From Thermogemmatispora aurantia (GTDB lineage Bacteria; Chloroflexota; Ktedonobacteria; Ktedonobacterales; Ktedonobacteraceae), in the NCBI RefSeq assembly GCF_008974285.1, contig NZ_BKZV01000003.1, forward strand, positions 372,001 through 436,000: DNA of 64,000 nucleotides, read 5' to 3'. The stretch's first letter is position 1; each line of letters begins with the position of its first letter. Below, one piece after another: positions 1-8,668 of this stretch. Made by a program: the position numbers and the translations under genes. The notes beneath the pieces were generated by a model. It saw only the letters and a list, made by a program, of their open reading frames with translations, was not told the DNA's origin and did not search any database.

Positions 1-398
1 TCGAGCTGAGCCGGGTAGGCTACAACGATATCGCGCAGAGATACGCCATCAGTGCCGAAGAGCGCCAGCGCCGCACCCGTGTCCTGCTTGAAAGCCTGCT
101 CTACAGCTTCCTGGAGTTCAACGGCGCCATGCGCTCGACCCAGCTCCCTCACCTGCTGGCCCTGGAAGGCTTCATCAGCACCAGCGACACCGCGACGCCG
201 GCGCCGCTGGTCAGTCCGCTGCTGGGTGGCAGCGATGAGCCGCAGGCCTACCGCGAGCAGGCAGAGGCCATTGTTCGTGCCCTGAACGGCACTGGTCCCC
301 AGCACGTGCGCCTGCAGACCTTCGATACGCTGGCCGAGTTCTCGCAGCAGATGCGCTCGCTGATCGACAGCATTACCCCCGAGGCAGCGTCGGCCTAG
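1..398 (+). CDS. cas7: Cas7-family CRISPR protein, C-terminal part (5' end outside window)
   Basis: The reading frame is open from the window edge to a TAG at 396-398 and encodes the last ~131 residues of a protein whose start lies to the left. Visible motifs are an Arg-rich helix followed by a phrase ending FNGAMRSTQLPHL, which resembles the RST(Q/F)LP segment near the C-terminus of DevR/Cas7-type backbone subunits. Cas7 coats the crRNA spacer in Cascade-like complexes. The strongest support is context: it is followed at 39 bp by a cas5 gene and then by cas6, the usual order in class 1 loci. The subtype cannot be settled from this fragment. Confidence 0.72.
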   Translation, partial: ELSRVGYNDIAQRYAISAEERQRRTRVLLESLLYSFLEFNGAMRSTQLPHLLALEGFISTSDTATPAPLVSPLLGGSDEPQAYREQAEAIVRALNGTGPQHVRLQTFDTLAEFSQQMRSLIDSITPEAASA

Positions 399-437
399 GT
401 CGGTTGACCAATCCCATAGAAAGGAGGCAGACGACCA

Positions 438-1175
438 ATGTGGATCGTCGCGCACTACTTGCCGGTCTCTTTCTTCTCGCTGCGACCGGCCAGCGCTACA
501 TCCTCGGGTGGTCAGACGCTGCTGGTGCCGACCCCTTTCGCTATCAAGATGGCCCTGCTCAGCACCCTGATCCGCACTCGCGGTCTGGCAGAGGGGGAAC
601 GCCTCTTCCCCGCTCTGCGCGACCTGCCTATCGCCCTGGAACCACCAGAACAGGCGGTCGTCATCAAGAGCTTCAGCAAGATCCGCCGCGAGCTGAAGGA
701 CAAGAGCAATCCCGAAAAGGCCGCTCGCGCGCGTCTAGAAAAAGAGTATCCTTTTCAGCCGACAATCGCTTATCGTGAGTACATTAGCTACTATGGAAGC
801 CTGCGTCTGGCCTGCGAGGTAGCTGAAGGGAGTCCTCTGACGGCAGTGCTGCCGGAGCTGCTGGTCGGTCTCAACTACCTGGGCAAGCGTGGCGGCTTCA
901 TTCAGATCCTGCAGCCTCCTGCGCAAAGTGCGGAGCTGCCCGCGGGCAGCTTTCTGCTGCTGACCGCCTCACGGCAGGAGGCGTTTCCTATGCAGGGGAC
1001 GCTGCAGGTGCTCGATGACTGCGGGCCGAAGCTGACCTTCGCTCAGGCCAACATCTATACGAACGAGCGTATTGTGCTGAACCGGGACCGCGTGCTCCGT
1101 CATGTAGTGCTCCCTTATCAGCGCTGGCGTTCTTCCCACTCCTATAGCTGGTACCGGCGCTTGCCACCTCCGTGA
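438..1175 (+). CDS. cas5: Cas5-family CRISPR-associated protein
   Basis: 245 residues. Cas5 caps the 5' handle of the crRNA in type I effector complexes. The N-terminal region carries the family-like phrase LLVPTPFAIKMALLSTLIR (a Pro followed by a Lys/Met helix, as in RAMP Cas5 proteins), then a 'RDLPIALEPPEQAVV' strand and a basic 'SKIRRELKDKSNPEKAARAR' stretch. The ATG at 438 is preceded by AAAGGAGG about 10 bp upstream. Its stop overlaps a GTG codon in the next frame, but cas6 most likely starts 117 bp later. Subtype is uncertain; the compact cas7-cas5-cas6 order and the PTPFAIKMALL phrase look more I-A/I-B-like than I-E-like. Confidence 0.75.
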   Translation: MWIVAHYLPVSFFSLRPASATSSGGQTLLVPTPFAIKMALLSTLIRTRGLAEGERLFPALRDLPIALEPPEQAVVIKSFSKIRRELKDKSNPEKAARARLEKEYPFQPTIAYREYISYYGSLRLACEVAEGSPLTAVLPELLVGLNYLGKRGGFIQILQPPAQSAELPAGSFLLLTASRQEAFPMQGTLQVLDDCGPKLTFAQANIYTNERIVLNRDRVLRHVVLPYQRWRSSHSYSWYRRLPPP

Positions 1176-1291
1176 TACGAGGGGAGATGACCAGCCACGC
1201 AGCTTGCGTGCCGCGCCGTCCCCCGTCCTGGCCAGGGAAGGGAAGAGGCTCCGCTTATGGATATGACCTTACTCACATGGAAGGGAGGCCT

Positions 1292-2353
1292 ATGCTCACA
1301 ACCTATCACCTGCTATGGACCATGCGCGTCGAGACACCGCTAGAGCTGGATGACTCTCCGGGGACGGCGCTGCGCGGCGCGCTTTTTACGGCGATCTGGC
1401 GCCGTTTCTGCACGAACAAGCAGGCCCCCACTTGCCTGGAATGTCCCCTGCTGCAGGTCTGTCCTGTCAGTGCGCTGTTGGCGCCAGCGGATGACCCGCA
1501 AGCGCCAACGCTGCAGCGCCTTAACGGGCAGCCCTGGGGGCGTGATATTCCTCGCCCCTATGTGCTGGAGCCGCCGTTAGAGGGAGGACGGCGCTACGAG
1601 CCAGGCGAGCGACTTGTGTTTGGAATGACGCTCATTGGCCGACGCGTGGAGCTGCTGCCCTATGTTATGCTCAGCAGCCAGGAACTGGAGCGCCAGGGCC
1701 TGGGGCGCCCTTTGCCAGAGAACGGCTCGCCTCCCCGACGCGGCGGGCTACGCATCGAGAGGATCGAGGCCTATCATCCTTTTAGCGGGGAGCGGCAGCA
1801 ACTCTATCGGGCTGGGGCCCAGCAGGTCAGAACGCCGACGCTGGCAGTGCAGGCGGAGGCGGAGGATGTGCGCCAGCGCGCGCTGACGCTGCCGGAGCAA
1901 CGGGTGACGCTGACTTTCTTGACCCCCCTGCGCCTGGTACGGCATGGCGCGCTCTGCAAGGAGCCGGATTTCGCTACCCTCGTGCAGCGACTGCTTGAGC
2001 GCCTGGAGCAACTGGGACTGGCCTACGGCGCTGCCGAAGAGGCGCGCGCCCTGGCAGAGCAGCGGGAACACCTGCTAGCGCTGGCGGCGGCGGTGCGCTG
2101 TGAGGGGCATACAATGCGCTGGCAGGATATGCCCAGTTATTCACGTCGCTTGCGACGCGCTACTCCCATTGGCGGTCTGGTGGGGCAGGCGACTTTCGTG
2201 GGCGACCTGGCAGAGCTGCGGGAGCTGCTTGTGTGGGGTGAGCTGATCCACGTAGGGAAGGACGTGGTAAAGGGCAATGGTTGGTATCGCGCCTGTCATT
2301 CGCAGGAAGCGGATGTACATACCCCCTCTCTCTCAGTTCATAAGCGAGAGTAA
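1292..2353 (+). CDS. cas6: Cas6 pre-crRNA processing endoribonuclease
   Basis: 353 residues from the ATG at 1292, chosen because AAGGGAGG lies immediately upstream; an in-frame GTG at 1172 would add 40 unlikely residues. Cas6 cuts the CRISPR transcript within repeats to give mature crRNAs. The C-terminal block IGGLVGQATFVGDL...LLVWGELIHVGKDVVKGNGWY is the characteristic Cas6 RAMP ending: G-rich loop, strand, then the H-V-G-K and G-N-G-W-Y motif. Near residues 30-55 there is a C-x(7)-C-x2-C-x5-C cluster (CTNKQAPTCLECPLLQVC), probably a small metal site seen in longer Cas6 variants. It is the last gene of the operon and is followed by a hairpin, not by an array. Confidence 0.88.
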   Translation: MLTTYHLLWTMRVETPLELDDSPGTALRGALFTAIWRRFCTNKQAPTCLECPLLQVCPVSALLAPADDPQAPTLQRLNGQPWGRDIPRPYVLEPPLEGGRRYEPGERLVFGMTLIGRRVELLPYVMLSSQELERQGLGRPLPENGSPPRRGGLRIERIEAYHPFSGERQQLYRAGAQQVRTPTLAVQAEAEDVRQRALTLPEQRVTLTFLTPLRLVRHGALCKEPDFATLVQRLLERLEQLGLAYGAAEEARALAEQREHLLALAAAVRCEGHTMRWQDMPSYSRRLRRATPIGGLVGQATFVGDLAELRELLVWGELIHVGKDVVKGNGWYRACHSQEADVHTPSLSVHKRE

Positions 2354-2360
2354 GCGAACC

Positions 2361-2427
2361 AATCAGGGGCAACCTGGCAGACTGGCCTCATCGGTATCAT
2401 CAGCTGCCAGGTTAGCTTACCTCTGAT
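2361..2427 (+). terminator. inverted repeat after cas6, probable transcript end
   Basis: AACCTGGCAG (2371-2380) is perfectly repeated in inverted form as CTGCCAGGTT (2404-2413), and the outer AATCAGGGG / CCTCTGATT arms (2361-2369, 2419-2427) also pair. The hairpin starts 8 bp after the cas6 stop. There is no long T run, so it may stabilise the 3' end rather than terminate alone. Confidence 0.45.
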
Positions 2428-2457
2428 TTGCCTTGCCGACGATGCTACCTTTTCGCC

Positions 2458-2646
2458 TTACTTACAAACGTATCTCAGTCTAATTGCATTCGTATTAAGA
2501 AGCTCCAGGAGATCCTCATCCTGAGCAGGACAGGGGCATCTGCAGGCATGCTCCATGTGCCACTGTATGCGTTGCTCCAAAGTTGGATGGTGAGGCAGTC
2601 GATGTTTCGCATGCCACTCGGCATTTGGAGAACAATCAAATACCAT
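2458..2646 (-). CDS. small conserved-looking protein of unknown function (62 aa)
   Basis: Although short, this ORF has an excellent ribosome binding site: ATAGGAGGTC lies 8 bp upstream of the ATG at 2646, better than for many longer genes here. A longer GTG start at 2676 has no such site. The peptide holds a pattern W-H-x2-H-x5-H-P-T-L-E-Q-R-I-x-W-H-x2-H-A-C-x-C-x-C, that is, paired Trp-His steps and a Cys cluster that could bind a metal; similar 'LEQR-x-WH-x2-HA-x-C-x-C' short proteins exist in soil bacteria as uncharacterised families, but I cannot name one. It stands alone between cas6 (convergent) and a methyltransferase gene on the same strand 218 bp upstream. Confidence 0.6.
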   Translation of the reverse strand: MVFDCSPNAEWHAKHRLPHHPTLEQRIQWHMEHACRCPCPAQDEDLLELLNTNAIRLRYVCK

Positions 2647-2863
2647 CAGGCTTGACCTCCTATGGGCCTGTTTCACAGGCGGCTCGCTCTTGGACAGAGA
2701 GGGAGGAGGCTAGTACAAACCACTTCGCTGCCTATTGCGGAGGTATTACCCCGGCCATGCTGCCAAAGAACTGGTTAAGCAAGTCTGGGCCAGGTTGATC
2801 AGTAGAGCAAAGCAGCCAGCCTGACCCGAGCCAACCACGTCCCGCCAGCTTCGGAACTCATGC

Positions 2864-3736
2864 CTATAACGTGGCTTCGTCTGTCGTGCCGGGCTTGCGT
2901 CCCCGGACCGTCAGCAGGTTCCAGAGCGCACAAAAGTCCTCTTGTTGCATCTCTGCTACAGCCTGCTGATAGAGACGCTCTAGCTCTTCCTTTGTCCCCA
3001 TCCCCATCTTGATCAGAAACGGTTGCACCAGTTCCAGGAAGAGCAAGGCATCCTTGAAAACGGGATAGTGCCCTTCGGTCCCCATCGACCACTCGATCAC
3101 GCTCGCTCGCAGTCGCACCTCCTCAAAGCCCGCCTGCCGCACCAGCCGCGGCAACACCGGCGTGATGCCGACATGCCCCCCATCGGGCGAAAAGCTCTGT
3201 CCGGCCAGCTTGAGGGCCTGGGTGCCAAGATGGAAGAAGTGCTCATAGGACGGACTGGTGGTCAAAGGGGACTCCATTTCGGTCAGGCGCACGATCCCTC
3301 CAGGCTTGAGCAGGCGGAAGCACTCTTTCAGCAAGCGGGGCCAGGCCTCCGGCAGCATGAAGCCACATAGCAAGCGTCCGTTGATCAGGTCAAAGGAGCT
3401 ATCGGGGAACGCTAATGGCTCCATCACATTCATCACCTGAAAGTGGGCGTTCTCCAGTCCACGCGATTGCGCCTGGGCCCGGGCATACTCGATCACTTGC
3501 TGGCTAATATCGATGCCGATGACTTTGACGTGCGGATAGTGAAAGGCCACTTCCAGATCCCAGCCACCAGGACCACAGGCCAGATCGAGCACTCTCCCCC
3601 CTTCCGGCAACTGCTGCCCTTCAGGAAAGAGTCCCCCCATTCCCTCGGTCAGTAGCCGGTCCTGTTGCATTAAGCGCGCTAACTCGCCCGCATTCTCTGG
3701 GTCGATGATATAGGTATGCTTGGTGGCTTCTTCCAT
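2864..3736 (-). CDS. class I SAM-dependent methyltransferase
   Basis: 290 residues with the Rossmann methyltransferase core: motif I VLDLACGPGGWDLEVA at about 49-64, acidic ribose-binding Asp in VIGIDISQ, motif with DSSFDLINGR, and LLKPGGIVRLTE. Substrate is unknown; the fold and size resemble the UbiE/Methyltransf_25 group that acts on small molecules. Start ATG at 3736 has GCGAGGAG upstream. It is monocistronic by appearance, with 500 bp of empty DNA upstream. Confidence 0.85.
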   Translation of the reverse strand: MEEATKHTYIIDPENAGELARLMQQDRLLTEGMGGLFPEGQQLPEGGRVLDLACGPGGWDLEVAFHYPHVKVIGIDISQQVIEYARAQAQSRGLENAHFQVMNVMEPLAFPDSSFDLINGRLLCGFMLPEAWPRLLKECFRLLKPGGIVRLTEMESPLTTSPSYEHFFHLGTQALKLAGQSFSPDGGHVGITPVLPRLVRQAGFEEVRLRASVIEWSMGTEGHYPVFKDALLFLELVQPFLIKMGMGTKEELERLYQQAVAEMQQEDFCALWNLLTVRGRKPGTTDEATL

Positions 3737-4131
3737 GCTTCTTGCTCCTCGCTTGTCAGATTGATGGCGCCCCCGGTCAGGCCAACACGGGCCGCTGCGT
3801 TACCAGGTGTTCAAGGCCCGACGCCACGGCCAGAGAAAGAGGCGCCGGGCGCCTGCCCAAAAGCAGCCGCTCGTCCTTCTCCCCGAACAGAGCAGAGAAC
3901 CGGCCCGGCCCCCTGATCCTGTCCTGCCCTCAGTGCAGCTCTGGCCTGGCTCAGGAAAGGCAGGGCTTTGACACCTGTCCAGAGTGATGGCACCTGTTTC
4001 TCACGCTGCTTCTTCAAGTGTAGCAGACAGCAGCCCGGCTGCGGAAGGGTCATGGTTCGCAGAACACCGCCCCGGCTCATCTCTGAAGAGAGATAGTGCA
4101 TCGGCCTCCAGCTCGGAGCCCCAAAAAGCAA
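3737..4131. other. intergenic stretch without a supported gene
   Basis: Overlapping short ORFs on both strands here lack ribosome binding sites and recognisable protein patterns. Nothing beyond the upstream region of the methyltransferase gene is seen. Confidence 0.6.
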
Positions 4132-4167
4132 GGAGGCAATAGGGGCTTCGAAGCCTCTATTGCCTCC
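4132..4167 (-). terminator. strong palindromic hairpin, terminator of the minus-strand gene 4250-5080
   Basis: GGAGGCAATAGGGGCTTCG pairs with AAGCCTCTATTGCCTCC to form a ~17 bp stem around a TTCG-type loop with one mismatch. Read on the minus strand it is followed by TTGCTTTTTGG, a modest T run, which fits intrinsic termination of the gene ending at 4250. Confidence 0.7.
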
Positions 4168-4249
4168 AATCGGTTGAGGTGCAGGGCTGACAGGAACGTG
4201 TTTTTCTCAGTTCGAGGCGGAGGCAGGCCGCCAGAGAGAAGCGAGGAGG

Positions 4250-5080
4250 CTAGCGATGCACCTCCTCCGGCAACTCATACCACTGCAGACGCCGCCCGAC
4301 CAGGGACCGCAGTTTCCAGGCGCTGGACTTCGGGGCCTGATCCAGCAGGCGCAGCATCTCTTCAATATGCCGCCTGACACGAGCTGCTTCTTCGGCCTGC
4401 AAAAGCTGATCCGCCTCTTGGGCCACGCGCCGCAGGTTATCAGTGACGGTCGTGTACCAGCCCCAATCGTGAGCGCAGACCTGCGTCACGATGCGCATAT
4501 CAAGCTGCTCGCCAGGATTGGCTGCCGTCTCCTGGGGAGGGAAGTCCAGCAGCAGCGCCAGCAGATCCTGAATATCTTTGGCATTCAGCTCCACAATCTG
4601 CAGCTTCGTCAGCAAGAGATCGGCTGGCGATAGCGTCAACGGATGCAACTGGAGACGTGGCTCCAGCACGAGCTTATGACACATCTCAAAGACGCTGAGA
4701 AAAATATCGATCTGGCGCTGGTGGACCTGATCGTAGAAGAGCAGACGCCGCTCGCCGTGCAGGGCGTTAAAGCGTCGGTCAGCAACATAGCCGTTGGCCT
4801 CCAGAGCAACCCGTAACGGACGAGCCTGCTTCTTGGGCGCCACAAAGTCCAGATCGGCATAGGAGCGCGCGAGAGAGCGATGACGGGCGCTGGGACAGCG
4901 CAGCCTCACCGCCAGGCCGCCCAGGAGGCGCAGCGTCAGGCCCTCTTGCTGCAGCGCTGTCACCAGACGCTGGGCCTCCGCCACGCCGTCGGCCAGAGTC
5001 GGCCCCGGCCCGTTGGCGCTCCCCGCCTCTGCCGATGCGGGCAAGCCAGCCTCAAAGTCTCCCGGCCTTGTCATGGCCAC
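4250..5080 (-). CDS. nucleotidyltransferase-fold protein, function unknown
   Basis: 276 residues. The N-terminal half has LRLLGGLAVRLRCPSARH followed by YADLDFVAPKKQ: a G-G-L-A strand-helix and a D-x-D pair typical of Pol-beta-like nucleotidyltransferases (the MNT/AbiEii-like or DUF-type families in which one partner is often a toxin). A later SPADLLLTKLQIVELNAKDIQDLLALL helix resembles the K-x-x-D-x-x-D-L element of those families. The remaining C-terminus is helical. No obvious antitoxin partner sits next to it; the neighbour is a phosphoesterase. A role in modification of RNA, protein or antibiotic cannot be chosen from sequence. Confidence 0.6.
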   Translation of the reverse strand: MAMTRPGDFEAGLPASAEAGSANGPGPTLADGVAEAQRLVTALQQEGLTLRLLGGLAVRLRCPSARHRSLARSYADLDFVAPKKQARPLRVALEANGYVADRRFNALHGERRLLFYDQVHQRQIDIFLSVFEMCHKLVLEPRLQLHPLTLSPADLLLTKLQIVELNAKDIQDLLALLLDFPPQETAANPGEQLDMRIVTQVCAHDWGWYTTVTDNLRRVAQEADQLLQAEEAARVRRHIEEMLRLLDQAPKSSAWKLRSLVGRRLQWYELPEEVHR

Positions 5081-5125
5081 CGCCTTTCCTTGGTCGTCTT
5101 GACTGACGGATCGAGTGAGTGGGCT

Positions 5126-6091
5126 TCATCCAGTGATCAGTTGATAACTGAGCAGCTTCGGCCCCTTGAGCGTGACCAGCGCAGCGCGCAGATGCCCGTC
5201 GCCATACTCGCTGCCCGGATTGATACAGGTCGTGCGCCCGATTTTGCTCACCGCTCGCGACTCATGAACGTGACCATGCAGCGAGACCAGGGGCTGGAAT
5301 CGCTCGATCATCGTGCGCACGGCTTTGCTGCCCACCGGCCCGGTGGCAATCTCGCCACCGACGACGACCGGCTTGAGCTGCTCATCCAGCAACGGCGCGG
5401 TGTCCAGGCCAGAGCCATACGGCGGGACATGGACATTGAAGACCGCCCGCTCGGGATGCTGAACCTGACAGGCCATTGATTCGATAAAGCGACCTAACTC
5501 CTCATCAGGAATATCGCGCGGGGCCTGCCAGGGCGTCAGGTTCGCGAAGCCCGCACTGACCATCTCGTGCTCATCATCGATCAGTACCACCCGGCCCTCG
5601 GGCATCTCCACGTAACTGGCCTGCTTCAAAACCTCCACGATCTCCGGCTCGTCATCGTTTCCCGCGTCGATAAAGCAGCGCACACCGCTTCCGCGGAGAC
5701 GCTCCTCCGCCAGCTCACACCAACGCTGCACGCTCTCGACCATCAGGCGTGTAAACAGACGATCGACCAGCGTCCGGTCGCTTTCCAGGGTGGCCAGCTC
5801 CTCCGCCGTGGTTCGAAACGGATAGGCGCCCGCATGGCGCACCTGACGCTCGAAGGCAGCGACGGCCTCCTCAGACTCGAGCGTCACTCGCTCCCCCAGA
5901 AAGGTGGCTCGATAGCGACTATGATGGCCATCGCGCACAATGGGGATCAGTGCTTTGCCAGTAATATCGCCCCCCAGGATCAGGACATTGGCGCCATAAA
6001 ACTTGGCGCTGTTAATGAACTTCATAAAACAGCGCTCGGAGCCGTGAATATCGGTAGCAAAGAAGATCGTGGTTCGACGAGTGCCAAACAT
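5126..6091 (-). CDS. calcineurin-like metallophosphoesterase
   Basis: 321 residues. All five phosphoesterase blocks are visible: DIHGS near residue 14, GGDITGK near 40, GNDDE (variant of GNH(D/E)) near 143, the strand NVHVPP and finally GHVHES near 275 with a following NPGSEYGDG. These residues hold two metal ions in phosphomonoesterases and phosphodiesterases of the YfcE/Icc group. A ~110-residue insertion separates the second and third motifs, longer than in small family members. Substrate unknown. It is read 45 bp upstream of the nucleotidyltransferase-like gene, so the two are probably co-transcribed. Confidence 0.85.
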   Translation of the reverse strand: MFGTRRTTIFFATDIHGSERCFMKFINSAKFYGANVLILGGDITGKALIPIVRDGHHSRYRATFLGERVTLESEEAVAAFERQVRHAGAYPFRTTAEELATLESDRTLVDRLFTRLMVESVQRWCELAEERLRGSGVRCFIDAGNDDEPEIVEVLKQASYVEMPEGRVVLIDDEHEMVSAGFANLTPWQAPRDIPDEELGRFIESMACQVQHPERAVFNVHVPPYGSGLDTAPLLDEQLKPVVVGGEIATGPVGSKAVRTMIERFQPLVSLHGHVHESRAVSKIGRTTCINPGSEYGDGHLRAALVTLKGPKLLSYQLITG

Positions 6092-6272
6092 CAGCGAGAC
6101 AACTCCCTTTCCAGAGCGGCGGCCCGGCCCGCTCTCTCCAGCGTCCCGCCCCAGGGCCAGCCAGCTCGACTACGCCCAGCGACTACACGCCCCAAGACCA
6201 TCGGCAGGCGAGGCGCGCCAGACCGGATAACCTACCTACCTACCACCCGCGCCTGGCCAGCCCGGCGGTCGG

Positions 6273-7058
6273 TCAGGACATGAACGCCCCACCATTCACA
6301 TCGACCGCCAGACCGGTCATGTAGGCTGCACGTTCACTCAACAGAAAGGCCACCACCCGCGCTACATCCTCCGGCTCTTCCAGGCGCCCCAGAGGGATCG
6401 CCCGCAGGTAGTCGGCGATGACCTCATCGGGCGTGATGCCCCGTAGTTGAGCCTCCCAAACCACTTCACGCTCTTGCATCGAGGTCCGCACATAGCCCGG
6501 GCAGACAGCATTGACACGAATGCCGGCCTCGGCAGTCTCAAGCGCCAGAGCCTGGGTGAAGCCAACGACGGCGAACTTGGAGGCGGAATAGTGGGCCAGG
6601 AAGGGCGCCGCCTTCTTGCCAGCCATCGAGGCAATATTGACGATGCTACCACCCCCTCCACGACGCAACATGGCGCGTACCTCGGCCTGGCAGCAGAGAA
6701 AGACCCCCTTGGCATTGACGTCCATGTTAAAGTTCCAGTCATCCTCGGTCAGGTCAACGACGCGGGCCATCGAAGAAACGCCGGCATTGTTGACCGCCAG
6801 TTCCAGGCCCCCCAGACGAGCCTGGGCCTCTTCAATGCAGGCGGCCACCGCCGCGCCCTGTCGCACGTCAAGGGCCGCAGCGTAGAGACGAGCCTCTGGC
6901 CGGAGCGCCCTGGCTTCAGCCGCGGTGCGCTGAGCGGCCTCTCCATCCAGATCGGTAATATAGAGATCGGCCCCCTCACGCACCATCTCCAGAGCAATGG
7001 CGCGCCCAATCCCGGTACCTGCACCAGTGATGAAACCTCGCAAACCAGCTAAGAGCAT
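6273..7058 (-). CDS. SDR family NAD(P)-dependent oxidoreductase
   Basis: 261 residues, classical short-chain dehydrogenase: cofactor loop TGAGTGIG at about 12-19, NNAG near 92, catalytic Ser in NIASMAGKK and YSASK (Tyr-x3-Lys) near 158. Asp in YITDLDG at the end of strand 2 favours NAD(H). It is the last gene of a carbohydrate operon (permease, BtpA-like, FGGY kinase, SDR), 15 bp after the kinase, so a polyol or sugar-acid dehydrogenase role is likely. Confidence 0.88.
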   Translation of the reverse strand: MLLAGLRGFITGAGTGIGRAIALEMVREGADLYITDLDGEAAQRTAAEARALRPEARLYAAALDVRQGAAVAACIEEAQARLGGLELAVNNAGVSSMARVVDLTEDDWNFNMDVNAKGVFLCCQAEVRAMLRRGGGGSIVNIASMAGKKAAPFLAHYSASKFAVVGFTQALALETAEAGIRVNAVCPGYVRTSMQEREVVWEAQLRGITPDEVIADYLRAIPLGRLEEPEDVARVVAFLLSERAAYMTGLAVDVNGGAFMS

Positions 7059-7073
7059 CTCCCTTGGTCCTCC

Positions 7074-8666
7074 TTACGGCTTTCTCTCTCGGTTCAATTC
7101 AGTCTGAGCTGAGTTGAGACTGGACCGGACAGATAGGTCTTCCTCTGCCTGGGCCTGAATCAGGCGCGCCACATCCGCAAGCTGAGCCAGCTCGGGAAAG
7201 AGGGGCTGCAGACGACGGTAGAGATCGCGGTAGAGGAAAAAACCCCGCTGATAGAGTGCCATCTGCTCGGCACGCGGCCAGTAGGTCGGTCCTTGAGCGA
7301 TGAAGCGCGTGATCTCTTCCCAGCGATCAAAGAGGCCGGCCCCCATCCCGGCTACGTAGGCTACGCCCAGGGCCGAGGCCGCCTCACCCGCTACCACCGT
7401 CACTGGCTGACCGACGACATCCGCCGCGATCTGCATCCAGAGGGCGCTCCGGCTGCCCCCATCGGCGGCACAGATACGCCGGATAGGCCGTCCCGCCTCG
7501 CGCAGGAGCTCCAGATGATGGGCAAAGCCATAGCAGACGGCTTCCAGCACGGCCCGATAGAGATGAGCGCGCCGGTGATGAAGCATGAGGCCGGCAAAGA
7601 TGCCACGCGCCATCGGGTCGAAAATGGGAGTTTTCTCTCCCAGAAAATAGGGCAGCGCCAACACGCCATCAGCACCGGCGGGCACGGCAGCCGCCTCCTC
7701 ATCCAATTGAGCCAGCGAGCAGCCGGGGGCCAGTTGGGTCATGAACCACTTCACCAGCGAGCCGCTGGCGGCCATGCAGCCATTGATGAGCGTCAGGCCA
7801 GGGATATCGTGGTAATCAAAGTAGAAATGGGGATCAGGCTCTGGCTGATCAGAGCAATAGAGAATGTCGCCGGCCCCGCCAAACTTCAACAAGATATCGC
7901 CCTGCTGCGTCAGGCCAGCAGCCAGGGCCGCCGCCACATGGTCAGCGCTCCCGGCCACTACTGGAGTCCCAGCCTGCAGACCGGTTGCTTCCGCCACCGC
8001 TGCGCTGACTCCCCCCACAATCTCGGTTGGGGCATGCACCGGCGGCAACAGGCTGCGGGCGATACCAGCCTGATCCAGATAGGGCTGATGCCACTGCCGC
8101 CGCCGCACGTCATAGAGCGCGCTCTCCACGGCCCAGTTCTCTTCGAGCGACAGCTGGCCGGTCAGGCGCCAGACAATGAAGTCATAGGAGCCACACAGAG
8201 AGACGGTACGCGCCACCACCTGGGGCTCGTGCTTGAGCAGCCAGCGCCAGCGCGGATCGATATTTTGCTGGTTGACGACACCTCCGGTCACCTGGAAAAA
8301 CTCGTCCGCATTGACGGCGGCCTGCAACTCCTCGACCTCCAGAGCTGAGCGGGCATCGTTTTGCAGAATGGCCGGGCGCAGCGGGCGCCCGCTGCTATCG
8401 AGCAGCACCATCGCTGGCACCATGCCCGAGACGCCGATCGCCGCCACCTCGTCAGCAGGGATCTGCCTCAACAGCTCGCGCAGCGCCTCCTGACAGGTCT
8501 GCCACCATTGCTCGGCATCTTCTTCGGCCCAGCCGGGTTGAGGTGAGCGCAGCTCATGCGGGCGCTCAACCTGCGCCACCAGCCCGCGCTCACGCTCAAG
8601 GGCGACGGCCTTCAAGGCGGTCGTGCCCACGTCCAGCCCCAGCGCATAACGCTTCTGTGTGGGCAT
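7074..8666 (-). CDS. FGGY-family carbohydrate kinase (xylulokinase-like)
   Basis: 530 residues, the usual size for FGGY kinases. N-terminal phosphate loop LDVGTTALKAVALE, catalytic-lid Asp region GWAEEDAEQWW, mid-protein GSADHVAAALAAG and C-terminal ADGGSRSALWMQIAADVVGQPV plus GEAASALGVAYVAG match the two actin-like domains. The enzyme phosphorylates a pentulose or related polyol; the exact sugar is not readable. Only 2 bp separate it from the upstream BtpA-like gene, so translation is coupled. Confidence 0.9.
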   Translation of the reverse strand: MPTQKRYALGLDVGTTALKAVALERERGLVAQVERPHELRSPQPGWAEEDAEQWWQTCQEALRELLRQIPADEVAAIGVSGMVPAMVLLDSSGRPLRPAILQNDARSALEVEELQAAVNADEFFQVTGGVVNQQNIDPRWRWLLKHEPQVVARTVSLCGSYDFIVWRLTGQLSLEENWAVESALYDVRRRQWHQPYLDQAGIARSLLPPVHAPTEIVGGVSAAVAEATGLQAGTPVVAGSADHVAAALAAGLTQQGDILLKFGGAGDILYCSDQPEPDPHFYFDYHDIPGLTLINGCMAASGSLVKWFMTQLAPGCSLAQLDEEAAAVPAGADGVLALPYFLGEKTPIFDPMARGIFAGLMLHHRRAHLYRAVLEAVCYGFAHHLELLREAGRPIRRICAADGGSRSALWMQIAADVVGQPVTVVAGEAASALGVAYVAGMGAGLFDRWEEITRFIAQGPTYWPRAEQMALYQRGFFLYRDLYRRLQPLFPELAQLADVARLIQAQAEEDLSVRSSLNSAQTELNRERKP

Positions 8667-8668
8667 CG

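Noticed and set aside
2354..2863. possible CRISPR array after cas6
   Set aside because: No regularly spaced direct repeats; only one hairpin and a small gene are present.
3811..4131. 106-residue minus-strand ORF
   Set aside because: No ribosome binding site, overlaps a hairpin, composition like a shadow of GC-rich noise.
7293..8348. 351-residue plus-strand ORF
   Set aside because: Exact antisense shadow of the FGGY kinase gene.
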